Of a stretch of 64,000 nucleotides of DNA, positions 34,967 to 42,477 are shown one piece after another. The translations under genes and the position numbers were made by a program. Every line of letters starts with the position of its first letter. Position 1 is the first letter of the stretch. Under the pieces are notes generated by a model that worked only from the letters and a program-made list of their open reading frames with translations, was not told the origin of the DNA and ran no database searches. Source of the DNA: Amycolatopsis sp. (GTDB lineage Bacteria > Actinomycetota > Actinomycetes > Mycobacteriales > Pseudonocardiaceae); contig NZ_JAODNM010000107.1 of the NCBI RefSeq assembly GCF_025464955.1, forward strand, positions 30,924 through 94,923, in the 5' to 3' direction.

Positions 34967-35122
34967 GTGGGCAAGAAGCACGCGGGCGAGGAGCCGAGGG
35001 CCACCGTCCGCAGGCTCATGAAAGCCGGCAAGGTCAAGAAGAAGTGCTGCCGGTCGAAGTCCCGTTGCAAGAAGTGCCCGGTCCTCGCCTTGAAGAAGGC
35101 CCGGGCGCTCCAAGCCGCTTGA
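34967..35122 (+). CDS. Small basic Cys-rich protein behind an iron box
   Basis: A 51-residue protein from the GTG at 34967, preceded at good distance by CGGAGC; a GTG at 34946 would add seven residues. About a third of residues are Lys or Arg, and the centre carries four Cys in the pattern C27-C28-x5-C34-x2-C37-P (KKKCCRSKSRCKKCPV), which looks like a compact metal or iron-sulfur binding knot. Similar CC...RC..CP small proteins occur in other actinobacteria, as far as I recall, without known function. An IdeR/DmdR1-type iron box covers its -10, so expression should rise on iron limitation. Function not assigned. Confidence 0.72.
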   Translation: MGKKHAGEEPRATVRRLMKAGKVKKKCCRSKSRCKKCPVLALKKARALQAA

Positions 35123-35161
35123 TGGACTCAGTGCTCGACAGAACTAGCAGGGCTTGACGGA

Positions 35162-35461
35162 CTAGCGCAGGACCGCTTCGTTGACGAGCCGGAGCTCCGG
35201 AGCGGTTTTGGTGGGCGAGAACTCGATCACCTCGTATTTCGCGAGGTGGTGGACCGAGAACGGATCGCTGGCCAGGATCGCGTCCAGTTTCCCGCGCAGC
35301 ATGGGCCTGGTGATGATCACGCCCCCGATCCTCGGATTTCGTCTCCCGGAGGCCAGGAAATGGCCGTTCTCGTACTGCTTGGCCAGCCAATCGGCGTGGT
35401 CAGGCAGCAAGTAGTCGACCTCTTCGATGGGTGCGGTGTAATTCAGCAGCACAACGTACAT
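35162..35461 (-). CDS. YciI-like family protein
   Basis: A 99-residue dimeric ferredoxin-like fold protein of the YCII family. It starts MYVVLLNYTAPIEEVDYLLPDHADWL, containing the conserved His-Asp region (DHADWL) thought to form the active site, then FLASGRRNPRIGGVII and the family-typical DPFSVHHLAKYEVIEF. The ATG at 35461 gives a protein beginning on the first beta-strand; the longer frame to 35500 adds an unlikely Gly/Arg-rich stretch. No ribosome site is evident. Stand-alone between the Cys-rich gene and the trp leader. Catalytic role unknown for most members. Confidence 0.87.
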   Translation of the reverse strand: MYVVLLNYTAPIEEVDYLLPDHADWLAKQYENGHFLASGRRNPRIGGVIITRPMLRGKLDAILASDPFSVHHLAKYEVIEFSPTKTAPELRLVNEAVLR

Positions 35462-35654
35462 AGCATGACGGTAGCCCCGTCCCGCCCCCGGGGCACCCAT
35501 CTCGGCATGTGTCGTTGCAGACTATTGACGCCCAGCCGCCCGATAAGGTGAACGGATCCAGTTCGGCATGACCTTTTCGTTGCCCTGCTTTACTTTCTGA
35601 TGACCTACGACTTACTGACGCCCAGCGCTTGCGGAGTCCGTTAGAATGGTTGCC

Positions 35655-35714
35655 ATGCAGTTCCGCATCGCCCAGTGGTGGCCGTCCTCCGGCGGTCGCC
35701 TTCAGCATGCGTGA
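35655..35714 (+). CDS. Trp leader peptide of trpS
   Basis: Encodes MQFRIAQWWPSSGGRLQHA (19 residues) with tandem Trp codons at 35676-35681. An upstream in-frame ATG at 35646 overlaps the -10, so the ATG at 35655 is preferred. Its role is to sense charged tRNA-Trp through ribosome stalling; the peptide itself probably has no function. Confidence 0.88.
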   Translation: MQFRIAQWWPSSGGRLQHA

Positions 35715-35730
35715 AACGCACTGACAACCA

Positions 35731-35756
35731 GGCCGCCCGATCGGGCGGCCTTTTTT
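35731..35756 (+). terminator. Rho-independent terminator of the trp leader
   Basis: GGCCGCCC and GGGCGGCC close on a GATC loop (35731-35750), followed directly by six T (35751-35756). The best intrinsic terminator in the window, 68 bp before the trpS start. Confidence 0.93.
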
Positions 35757-35823
35757 GTTCCCCCTGGCCGGTCCCTCCGGGCGCCGAAACACAGCCGAAA
35801 CCACCAAGGGGAAGACGTAGCTC

Positions 35824-36786
35824 ATGAAGCTCTCCGGGATCACTCCGTCCGGCCATGTCCAGCTCGGCAACTACCTCGGCGCCATCCGCACCTGGGCCGC
35901 CGAGGGCGGGTCCGGGGACATGTACTTCATTTCCGACCTGCACGCGATGACGACCACGCACAACCCGGCGAAACTGCGCTCGCTGGCGACCGAACAGCTC
36001 GCCATCCTCATCGCGGCGGGCATCCCGGAGGAAACCGTCTGCGTGCAGTCCGACCTGGCCAAGGAGCTGGGCGCGCTCACCTGGATCCTGGAATGCACCT
36101 GCAGCTACGGCGAAGCGGCCAGGATGATCCAGTTCAAGGAGAAGGCCGACGGGCAGACCGGCGTCCGGCTGTCCCTGCTGACCTATCCGGTGCTGATGGT
36201 CGCCGACATCCTGCTGCAGGGGGCCGCGGAGGTGCCCGTCGGCGAGGACCAGCGGCAGCACGTCGAACTCGCGCGGACGCTGGCGCGCCGGTTCAACAGC
36301 ACCTATGGCGACGTGTTCACCGTGCCGAAGGCCGTCACGCCGGTCACCGGGGCGCGCGTCCGCGATCTGTCCGACCCGACCCGGAAAATGTCGAAGTCCA
36401 CCCGCGACGCGGCCGGTGTGGTGTTCCTCCTCGACGAGCCGGACCTCGTGCGGCGCAAGATCCGGCGAGCGGTGACCGACGGCGACTCGGTGATCGCGTA
36501 CGAACCGGAGACGAGGCCGGGGCTGGCGAACTTGCTGGACATCCTGGCCGCGTGCACGGACTCCGATCCGCGGGACCTCGTCGACGCGCACGCGACCTAC
36601 GGCGCGTTGAAGGAGGCCGTGGCCGACGCCGTCGTCGAAACCCTGCGGCCGCTGCGCGAGAAAACGACGGCGCTGCTGGAGGACCCGGCCGAGCTGACGC
36701 GCGTCCGCAAGGCGGGCGCGGCCCGGGCGACCGAGCGCGGTGAGCACCGCCTACAGTCCGCGCTCCGGTTGATCGGAGGCTGCTGA
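35824..36786 (+). CDS. trpS: Tryptophanyl-tRNA synthetase, probably auxiliary type
   Basis: Class I synthetase charging tRNA-Trp, 320 residues. The HIGH-type motif is PSGHVQLGN (8-16), the second signature KMSKS is at 188-192, and GEDQRQHVELAR lies between. Position 7 is Thr in SGITPSG; the equivalent Bacillus residue (Gln9) is the one whose change to Lys gives indolmycin resistance in Streptomyces TrpRS1 as I recall, so this enzyme may be naturally insensitive. Segments such as RLSLLTYPVLMVADIL resemble the auxiliary Streptomyces type. It is preceded by a full Trp attenuator. Its last 36 bases overlap the Nudix gene antisense. Housekeeping status cannot be decided without the rest of the genome. 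Confidence 0.95.
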   Translation: MKLSGITPSGHVQLGNYLGAIRTWAAEGGSGDMYFISDLHAMTTTHNPAKLRSLATEQLAILIAAGIPEETVCVQSDLAKELGALTWILECTCSYGEAARMIQFKEKADGQTGVRLSLLTYPVLMVADILLQGAAEVPVGEDQRQHVELARTLARRFNSTYGDVFTVPKAVTPVTGARVRDLSDPTRKMSKSTRDAAGVVFLLDEPDLVRRKIRRAVTDGDSVIAYEPETRPGLANLLDILAACTDSDPRDLVDAHATYGALKEAVADAVVETLRPLREKTTALLEDPAELTRVRKAGAARATERGEHRLQSALRLIGGC

Positions 36787-37188
36787 AGCGCCGTCCAGCA
36801 GTGCGGTGAGGTCGCCCAGCAGCAGCCTGTCCGCCGGCAGCCAGTCGACGTCGGGCAGCTGGGCGGCCGTCAGCCACCGCAGCTCCAAGTGCTCGACCGC
36901 CCGCGGCTCACCGGAGACCAGCCCGGCGGCGAAGATGCGCAGCACTTTGCCGCCGGGCAGGTCCACGTCCGGACCCACCTGCGTACCGACCGCGATCTCG
37001 ACGTCCAGCTCCTCGACGCATTCACGTCGCAGCGCCTCGACGTCGGACTCTCCCGCCTCGACGCGCCCGCCGGGCAGCTCCCACTTCCCCGCGGCCTCCG
37101 GCGGCCACGCGCGCCGCTGCGCGAGCAGGACCCCGTCCCGCACTACCGCCGCTCCGACCACCACTCCGTTGCTACCGAGGCTGCTCAC
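36751..37188 (-). CDS. Nudix hydrolase (MutT-like)
   Basis: A 145-residue nucleoside-diphosphate-linked hydrolase. The Nudix box is complete: G40-G41-x5-E45 through R55-E56-x2-E59-E60 (REcvEEL), with WELPGG just before. QRRAWPPEAAGKWE and the size resemble MutT/CTP-pyrophosphohydrolase types that clean nucleotide pools, but substrate cannot be fixed from sequence. It is convergent with trpS and overlaps its last 36 bases, and its own start is 12 bp from the histidine-kinase stop on the same strand, so it may be read with the two-component genes' transcript downstream of them. Confidence 0.92.
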   Translation of the reverse strand: MSSLGSNGVVVGAAVVRDGVLLAQRRAWPPEAAGKWELPGGRVEAGESDVEALRRECVEELDVEIAVGTQVGPDVDLPGGKVLRIFAAGLVSGEPRAVEHLELRWLTAAQLPDVDWLPADRLLLGDLTALLDGASAASDQPERGL

Positions 37189-37200
37189 GAGACCGGGACC

Positions 37201-38535
37201 TTACCCGGCCGAGCGCCACGTCACCTGGAAGCGGGCGCCGCCTTCGGGTGACTCCCCGACGAAGACGTCACCACCTCGGCGCCGGACCGCTTCGGCGACC
37301 ATCGCCAGGCCGAGGCCGGTGCCGCCGGACGCGCGAGCCCGGTCGTCCGAGACGCGGTAGAAGCGGTCGAACACGCGGTCACGGTGGTCCGGCTCGATCC
37401 CGGGGCCGTCGTCGTCGACCACGACGCGCACGGTGGACCGGGACGTCAGGACGGACACGACGATCTGGGTTCGCGCGTACCGGCAAGCGTTGCGCAGCAA
37501 GTTGTTCAGGACGAGCTCGACCTCGGCGGGCGCCGCATGGGCCCAGGCCTGACCGGCGACACCGCTGACGCGCGCTTGGGGCGAGCCGGCGGGCAGCCGC
37601 GCGATCGCCGCGCGTGCCTCGCTCACCAGCTCCACTGGTTCGGCGGGCGCCAGCTCCCCCGCGTCCGACCTCGCCAGCGTGAGCAGGCCGTCGAGCAGCG
37701 AGGACAGCCTTTCGGCCTCGGTCAGGATGTCGGCGAGGGTCTCCTGGGAGAGTTCGGGATCCGGGTTGGTCACCGCGACCTCGGCTTGCACGCGGATCGA
37801 CGCGACCGGCGACCGCAGCTCGTGCGCGGCGTCCCCGGTGAACCGGCGAAGCCGTTCGGCGACCTCTTCCTGCCTCGCGAGCAGGGCGTTGAATTCGGTG
37901 GCCAGCTCACGCAGCTCGTCATGCGAACCCGGTAGCGCCAACCGCTCGCCGGCAGGCAGGGCGCGCACCGAACGACGCATCCTGGCCACCGGCAGCAGCG
38001 CGAACCGCACGACCAGCCAGGTCGCGACCGTCGCGCCGACCGCGCCCAGCGACGCGGCGAGCAGCAACCAGACCGACCCGCTGTGCACGGCGGCGTCGAA
38101 ACCGACCAGCGCGGCGCTGACGACGACCAGCCGTTGCGAGCCGTCGGGCGCGGTGACGACCGAACCAAACCAGTGCAGTCGCGGGGAATCCCCTTCGCCG
38201 CCGGTGTAAACCGGTTGTCCTGCCTTGAGTTCGCGGACGCCGCCTGGGTCGAGGGCGATCGCGGAACCGCCGTCGACGGGCGCGCCCGCGGTGTCGAGCA
38301 CGCGGATGGTGATGCCCGGGACCGGGTTCGGCTGCACGCCGCCGGCAACCGAGCCGGACGCGGAAACGAGCGTGCTGCGCAGGTCGTTGTCGACCGAATG
38401 GGTCAGCAGCGGTCCCAGCCCGCGGCCCGCGAGCAGGGCCAAGCCGATCAGGCAGATGAAGGTGATCGCCGCGGCCATCGTGGTGATCCGGAACCGCAGG
38501 GAGCGGCGACGCCACCACGAAGGGCCGCGGATCAA
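37201..38535 (-). CDS. Sensor histidine kinase (HAMP type)
   Basis: A membrane histidine kinase of 444 residues. TM1 about 20-40, an extracytoplasmic sensor of about 110 residues, TM2 about 154-180, HAMP about 180-235, then the phospho-acceptor helix FTGDAAHELRSP with H238. The ATPase domain shows NLLRNACRYA (N box), DDDGPGIEPD (G1), FDRFYR (F box) and GGTGLGLAMV (G2). All catalytic boxes are intact. It overlaps the response-regulator gene by four bases, and together they are divergent from a LolA-like/ABC operon. Signal unknown. Confidence 0.95.
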   Translation of the reverse strand: MIRGPSWWRRRSLRFRITTMAAAITFICLIGLALLAGRGLGPLLTHSVDNDLRSTLVSASGSVAGGVQPNPVPGITIRVLDTAGAPVDGGSAIALDPGGVRELKAGQPVYTGGEGDSPRLHWFGSVVTAPDGSQRLVVVSAALVGFDAAVHSGSVWLLLAASLGAVGATVATWLVVRFALLPVARMRRSVRALPAGERLALPGSHDELRELATEFNALLARQEEVAERLRRFTGDAAHELRSPVASIRVQAEVAVTNPDPELSQETLADILTEAERLSSLLDGLLTLARSDAGELAPAEPVELVSEARAAIARLPAGSPQARVSGVAGQAWAHAAPAEVELVLNNLLRNACRYARTQIVVSVLTSRSTVRVVVDDDGPGIEPDHRDRVFDRFYRVSDDRARASGGTGLGLAMVAEAVRRRGGDVFVGESPEGGARFQVTWRSAG

Positions 38536-39269
38536 CGCTGGACGCCTGTGCCGGCCGGGGCGAGCACCTCGTCGAGATCGGCGTCCGACGCGAGGTAGCC
38601 GTGGCCGCGCACGGTCCGCACGAGCGCCCCCGCGCCGACGACGTCGAGCTTGCGCCGCACGTATCCGATGTAAACCTCGACGACGTTGCGGGTGGCGGCT
38701 TGCTCGTCGCCCCAGACCGCGCGCAGCAGCTCGTCCTTCGTGACCACCGTGCCCGCTCGGCCGACGAGCACCTCGAGCAGCGCGAACTCACGCGGGCTGA
38801 ACGCGACCTGCTCGTCGTTCCAGCGCACTTCCCTGATCGCTCGGTCGACCACCAGCGGCCCGATCCGCACCGGCCCGCGCGCGCCGTCGGACGCCGCGCG
38901 CCGCAGCAGGGCGCGGACCTGGGCGACGAGCACGACGAACGAGAACGGCTTGACCAGGTATCCGTCAGCGCCGAGGTCGAGTCCGTCGGCCTGGTCGACC
39001 TCGCCGTCCTTCGCCGACACCAGCAGCACCGGCGTGCGGACCCCCTGCGCCCGCAGCTGCTCCAGCACCCGGTAGCCGGACAGGCCGGGCAGCATGATGT
39101 CCAGCAGCAGGACGTCGAACGAACCCGTCTGGCCGAGCCTGAGCGCGCTCGGGCCGTCGGCCGCGGTGATCACGTCCATGCCCTCCGCGCGCAGGCCGCG
39201 CTGCAGGGCCTTCCGCACGCCCATCTCGTCGTCGACCACCAGTACCCGAGGCTTCACGCGTCTCATCAT
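38532..39269 (-). CDS. OmpR/PhoB-family response regulator
   Basis: A 245-residue response regulator with acidic pair D13/D14, phospho-acceptor D57 (LLLDIMLPG), K107 (VKPF) and a C-terminal winged helix (about 125-230) with AFSPREFALLEVL and VYIGYVRRKL plus TVRGHGYL. An Asp-rich tail follows. GTG alternatives exist at codon 5 (VKPRVLVVDDE); no start has a good ribosome site. The kinase gene follows with a four-base overlap. Five CTCAG half-sites lie in the 142-bp region upstream shared with the divergent operon, which suggests that the regulator controls itself and that operon. Confidence 0.95.
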   Translation of the reverse strand: MMRRVKPRVLVVDDEMGVRKALQRGLRAEGMDVITAADGPSALRLGQTGSFDVLLLDIMLPGLSGYRVLEQLRAQGVRTPVLLVSAKDGEVDQADGLDLGADGYLVKPFSFVVLVAQVRALLRRAASDGARGPVRIGPLVVDRAIREVRWNDEQVAFSPREFALLEVLVGRAGTVVTKDELLRAVWGDEQAATRNVVEVYIGYVRRKLDVVGAGALVRTVRGHGYLASDADLDEVLAPAGTGVQR

Positions 39270-39298
39270 TCACGGTTTTCGCTGCTCACGCTGCGACT

Positions 39299-39366
39299 CT
39301 CAGCGCCATCTCAGCTCGGGAGGCTCAGTCTGAGCGGTATCTCAGCCTGTTCGGGGCAGCCTCAGT
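39299..39366. promoter_or_regulatory. Cluster of five CTCAG half-sites, candidate response-regulator binding region
   Basis: CTCAGC/T words begin at 39299, 39310, 39324, 39341 and 39361; the third is part of the palindrome CTCAG-T-CTGAG (39324-39334). The first two have an 11-base period, the usual spacing for OmpR-family direct repeats. They lie between the response-regulator start (39269) and the LolA-like gene (39412). Confidence 0.6.
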
Positions 39367-39411
39367 GCTGGGAGGCGGGCAAACTGGAGCCCGCGGACAC
39401 AGGGAGACAGC

Positions 39412-40497
39412 ATGCAACCGAAGACGAAAGCGATCACCGCGGCCGTGGTGGGAACCGCGCTGGGGATCGGCGGCCTCGCGGTCATCGCGATGCCGGCGAC
39501 TGCGGGTGCCGCACCGGCACTGCCGCAGGTCAGTGCCGAGAACCTCGTTCAGTCGGTCCTCACCGCGAAGACGCCCGCGCTGGACGGCACGGTCACGGTG
39601 GACAACAACCTCGGCCTGCCGAGCCTGAACATGATCCCGGGGGCGAGCGCACTCAACTTCACCTCGGCGCAGGTGTACAGCGACGGCACCGGGCGCAGCA
39701 AGCTCTCGATGAACCAGGGGGCCTCGCAGCAGACCATCGTCAACGACGGCAAGACCGTCTGGACGTACAACTCCAAGAACAACAGCGCCAGCGAGCTGAA
39801 GTTGTCCGCCGACGGTGCCAAGCCCAGCGCCGACTCGGGCAAGATGCTCGACCCGGCCACCGCGTCCACCCAGCTCCTCAGCAAGGTCCGCGAGAGCAGC
39901 ACGGTGTCCGTCGAAGGCACCGCGCAGGTCGCGGGCCGTTCGGCGTACGAGCTCGTGCTCACACCGAAGCCGTCGGAGCGCACAGTGCTGCGCGAGATCC
40001 GCGTGTCGGTCGACTCCGAGACCCGGCTGCCGCTGCGGCTGGCCGTGCTGACCAACGGCACGACCGCCCCGGCGCTGCAGGTCTCGTTCAGCGACGTCCA
40101 CTTCGCCGCACAGCCGGCATCGGAGTTCCAGTTCACCCCGCCGCAGGGCGCGAAGGTGACACAGGAGCAGCCCAAGGCGGACCCTGCGACCCTTGACAAG
40201 GCGCAGCAGGCCGCGCAGGACGTCAAGATCGTCGGTGACGGCTGGGACACCGTGGTCGTCGGCAAGGTCCCCGCGGACCTGCTGTCCGGCGGAGCGACGG
40301 CGGGCAAAGCCAAGGACGCTCAGCAGTTCGACCCGATGACGCTGCTGAACAAGTTCACCAAGCCGGTCAGCGGCACCTGGGGCACCGGGCACCTGATCAC
40401 CACCAAGGTCGGCAGCGCCGTGCTGACCGACGACGGCAGGTTCGCCGCCGGTGCCGTCCCGGAGCAGGTGCTCCTCGACGCGCTGGCAGCCAAGTGA
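39412..40497 (+). CDS. Secreted LolA-like / DUF2092-type protein
   Basis: A 361-residue exported protein with a Sec signal (about 1-33, ending ATAGAAPALP). The mature part has the alternating beta pattern of LolA/LolB-like lipid-carrier folds: LDGTVTVDNNLG, GRSKLSMNQGASQQTIVNDGKTVWTYN, SVEGTAQVAGRSAYELVLTPK and RLPLRLAVLTN. In actinobacteria such proteins are annotated as outer-membrane-lipoprotein-carrier-like although no outer-membrane Lol system exists; a role in handling lipids or sensing envelope state is inference. It overlaps the ABC ATPase gene (GTGA), so it probably works with the exporter, under control of the divergent two-component system. Confidence 0.83.
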   Translation: MQPKTKAITAAVVGTALGIGGLAVIAMPATAGAAPALPQVSAENLVQSVLTAKTPALDGTVTVDNNLGLPSLNMIPGASALNFTSAQVYSDGTGRSKLSMNQGASQQTIVNDGKTVWTYNSKNNSASELKLSADGAKPSADSGKMLDPATASTQLLSKVRESSTVSVEGTAQVAGRSAYELVLTPKPSERTVLREIRVSVDSETRLPLRLAVLTNGTTAPALQVSFSDVHFAAQPASEFQFTPPQGAKVTQEQPKADPATLDKAQQAAQDVKIVGDGWDTVVVGKVPADLLSGGATAGKAKDAQQFDPMTLLNKFTKPVSGTWGTGHLITTKVGSAVLTDDGRFAAGAVPEQVLLDALAAK

Positions 40498-41513
40498 CGA
40501 GTACCACCAGCACGGTGACCGGCGCGGACGTCTCGGGGGATCTCCCCGAGGCGTCCGCGCCGCACGTCGGCATGGCCGCGCGCACCCGGGGGCTGCGCAA
40601 GGTCTACCGGGGCACGGTCGCGGTCGACCACGTCGACCTGGACGTGCCCGAAGGCGCCGTACTGGGGATGCTCGGGCCCAACGGGTCCGGGAAGACAACC
40701 ACGATCCGCATGCTGCTCGGCCTGGTCCGGCCGACCGAGGGCGAGGTCGAACTGCTCGGCCACCGTATGCCCGACGGCGCCGGCCACGCCCTGCCGGACG
40801 TCGGCGCGCTGGTCGAGGGGCCGGGTTTCCACCCGTTCCTGTCCGGCCGCGAGAACCTGTACCGGATGGCGGCCGCCGAACCGCGGCTGTCCAGCTCGGG
40901 TATCGCGAAGGCCGTCGAGGCCGCGCTGGAGCGTGTCGGGCTGGTCGGCGCCGCGCATCGGCGTTATCGCGCGTACTCGCTCGGCATGAAGCAACGGCTT
41001 GGCCTCGCGAGCGCGTTGCTGGTGCCGCGCCGGATGGTCGTGCTGGACGAGCCGACGAACGGCCTCGATCCCTCGGGTACCAGGGAGATCCGCAAGATCA
41101 TCGGCGAGCTGCACGCCGACGGCGTCACCGTGCTCGTGTCTTCCCACCTGCTCGCCGAGGTGGAGGCGACCTGCACGCATGTCGCCGTGCTGCACGACGG
41201 AACCGTTGTCGCACAGGGGGAACTGGCCGAACTGCTGGAATCGGGGAGCCCCGCGCTCTTGGTGTCCACTTTGGACGCTGAGCGAGCGGTGGAAGTGCTG
41301 CGAGAGCACCGGATCGCCAGCAGGCTCATCCCGGACGGGGTGCGCGTCGACCTCACGACGTCGACCCCGCCGGCCGTGGTCGAACTGCTGGTCCGCGGCG
41401 GGGTCGGGATCTACGAGGCGACCAAGGCCCGCACCGGGCTCGAGGACCTCTTCGCCAGGCTGACCCAGGATGAACCGTCCACATCGGACGAGACGCCGGA
41501 GGTGACCGCATGA
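40494..41513 (+). CDS. ABC transporter ATP-binding protein (export type)
   Basis: A 339-residue ATPase. Walker A is GPNGSGKTT (61-69), the signature reads YSLGMKQRLGLASAL, Walker B MVVLDEPTNGLDP and the H-loop VSSHLLAEVE. The N-terminal 25 residues are disordered-looking; after the ATPase core a C-terminal extension of about 90 residues follows, as in DrrA/BcrA-type exporters. It starts with GTG overlapping the upstream stop and ends overlapping the permease gene by ATGA. Substrate is unknown; family members export lipids, antibiotics or bacteriocin-like compounds. Confidence 0.94.
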   Translation: MTSTTSTVTGADVSGDLPEASAPHVGMAARTRGLRKVYRGTVAVDHVDLDVPEGAVLGMLGPNGSGKTTTIRMLLGLVRPTEGEVELLGHRMPDGAGHALPDVGALVEGPGFHPFLSGRENLYRMAAAEPRLSSSGIAKAVEAALERVGLVGAAHRRYRAYSLGMKQRLGLASALLVPRRMVVLDEPTNGLDPSGTREIRKIIGELHADGVTVLVSSHLLAEVEATCTHVAVLHDGTVVAQGELAELLESGSPALLVSTLDAERAVEVLREHRIASRLIPDGVRVDLTTSTPPAVVELLVRGGVGIYEATKARTGLEDLFARLTQDEPSTSDETPEVTA

Positions 41514-42379
41514 CCCAGGCGACGATGTCTGCCGTGCCGGGCATCCGACACGATCGGGTCGGGCTGCCGCGGCTCTTCCGCGCGGAGCTGCGGTGGATCT
41601 TCCGGCGGCCGCGGACCCAGATCGTGCTCGGCCTGCTCGCGCTCATCCCGATCGTCATCGGGATCGCGCTCACGCTGGTCACCACGGGTCCTGACGCGAA
41701 CGCCGGCCCCGAAGACTCGCTGTTCAGCTCCGCGGTGGGCAACGCGCTGGTGCTGCCGGTCGCGGCGCTCGGGATCACCCTCGCGCTGCTCCTGCCGCTC
41801 GCCGCGGCGATGGCCGGCGCGGACGCGATCGCCGGCGAGACCTCGCACGGCACACTGCGCGGCTGGCTGATCGCGCCGGTCAGCCGGGGCAGACTGCTTG
41901 CGGTCAAGGCGTTCGGCGTGGCCACGGTGTCGCTCGTGGCCGTCGTGTCGATGGCGGTGACCGCGGTAGTCACCGGGCTGGTGATCAACGGCTCCGGCTC
42001 GATGATCACGATGTCGGGCACCACCCTTTCGCTGGGGGACGCGCTCGGCCGGATCGCGATCGCCGCGGGCTGGGTGACCCTGCAACTGTGGGCCGTCGGC
42101 GCGGTGGCGCTGGCGATCTCCGCGTGCACCGAACACCCGATGCTGGTCGTCGTCTCGGTGCTGGCTGGGGACATCGTGTTCCAGATCCTCAGCCTGCTTT
42201 CGGCGGTGTCGTGGCTGCATCCGTTCCTGCTCAACCAGAACTGGCAGACCGCGCTGATCGACGTCCTGCGCGACCCGATGCCGACCGGCCAACTGCTCGA
42301 CGGCGTCCTGCGCGCTGCCTGCTACATCGTCGTCGCGCTCTCCCTCGCCTACGCCCGCCTCACCACCCGAGACGGCTGA
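41510..42379 (+). CDS. ABC-2 type permease
   Basis: Membrane partner of the preceding ATPase, 289 residues with six hydrophobic segments (about 38-60, 80-105, 138-160, 180-205, 212-235, 262-283). GAELRWIFRRPRTQ-like N-terminal amphipathic segment (here RAELRWIFRRPRTQ) and AGADAIAGETSHGTLRGWLIAPVSRGRLLAVK are characteristic of ABC-2/NatB-like permeases. It overlaps the ATPase gene by ATGA and is last in the three-gene unit, followed by a strong hairpin. Confidence 0.93.
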   Translation: MTQATMSAVPGIRHDRVGLPRLFRAELRWIFRRPRTQIVLGLLALIPIVIGIALTLVTTGPDANAGPEDSLFSSAVGNALVLPVAALGITLALLLPLAAAMAGADAIAGETSHGTLRGWLIAPVSRGRLLAVKAFGVATVSLVAVVSMAVTAVVTGLVINGSGSMITMSGTTLSLGDALGRIAIAAGWVTLQLWAVGAVALAISACTEHPMLVVVSVLAGDIVFQILSLLSAVSWLHPFLLNQNWQTALIDVLRDPMPTGQLLDGVLRAACYIVVALSLAYARLTTRDG

Positions 42380-42403
42380 CGCCGGCGTTGCGCATGTTCC
42401 CTC

Positions 42404-42444
42404 GGGGCCACCCCTGTGGCGTTAGAAGCCACAGGGGTGACCCC
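42404..42444 (+). terminator. Hairpin after the ABC exporter operon
   Basis: Seventeen-base arms (42404-42420 and 42428-42444) built on GGCCACCCCTGTGGC pair with one mismatch around GTTAGAA. It separates the permease gene from the pterin dehydratase gene. Confidence 0.75.
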
Positions 42445-42477
42445 ACGGGGTTCCCTTGGCGGGCCATCATGGACGCC

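Larger units (their letters stand above)
35642..35756 (+). promoter_or_regulatory. Trp attenuator (leader transcript of trpS)
   Basis: A complete ribosome-mediated attenuator. TAGAAT (35642-35647) ends seven bases before the leader ATG at 35655, so the leader mRNA is probably leaderless. RNA segment 1, GGTGGCCG (35677-35684), which includes the Trp codons, pairs with segment 2, CGGTCGCC (35693-35700). Segment 2 can instead use GGCGGTC (35691-35697) to pair with segment 3, GGCCGCC (35731-35737), the 5' arm of the terminator. A ribosome stalled on Trp codons frees segment 2 and prevents termination. TGACGCCCAGC occurs twice upstream (35526, 35616). Confidence 0.88.
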
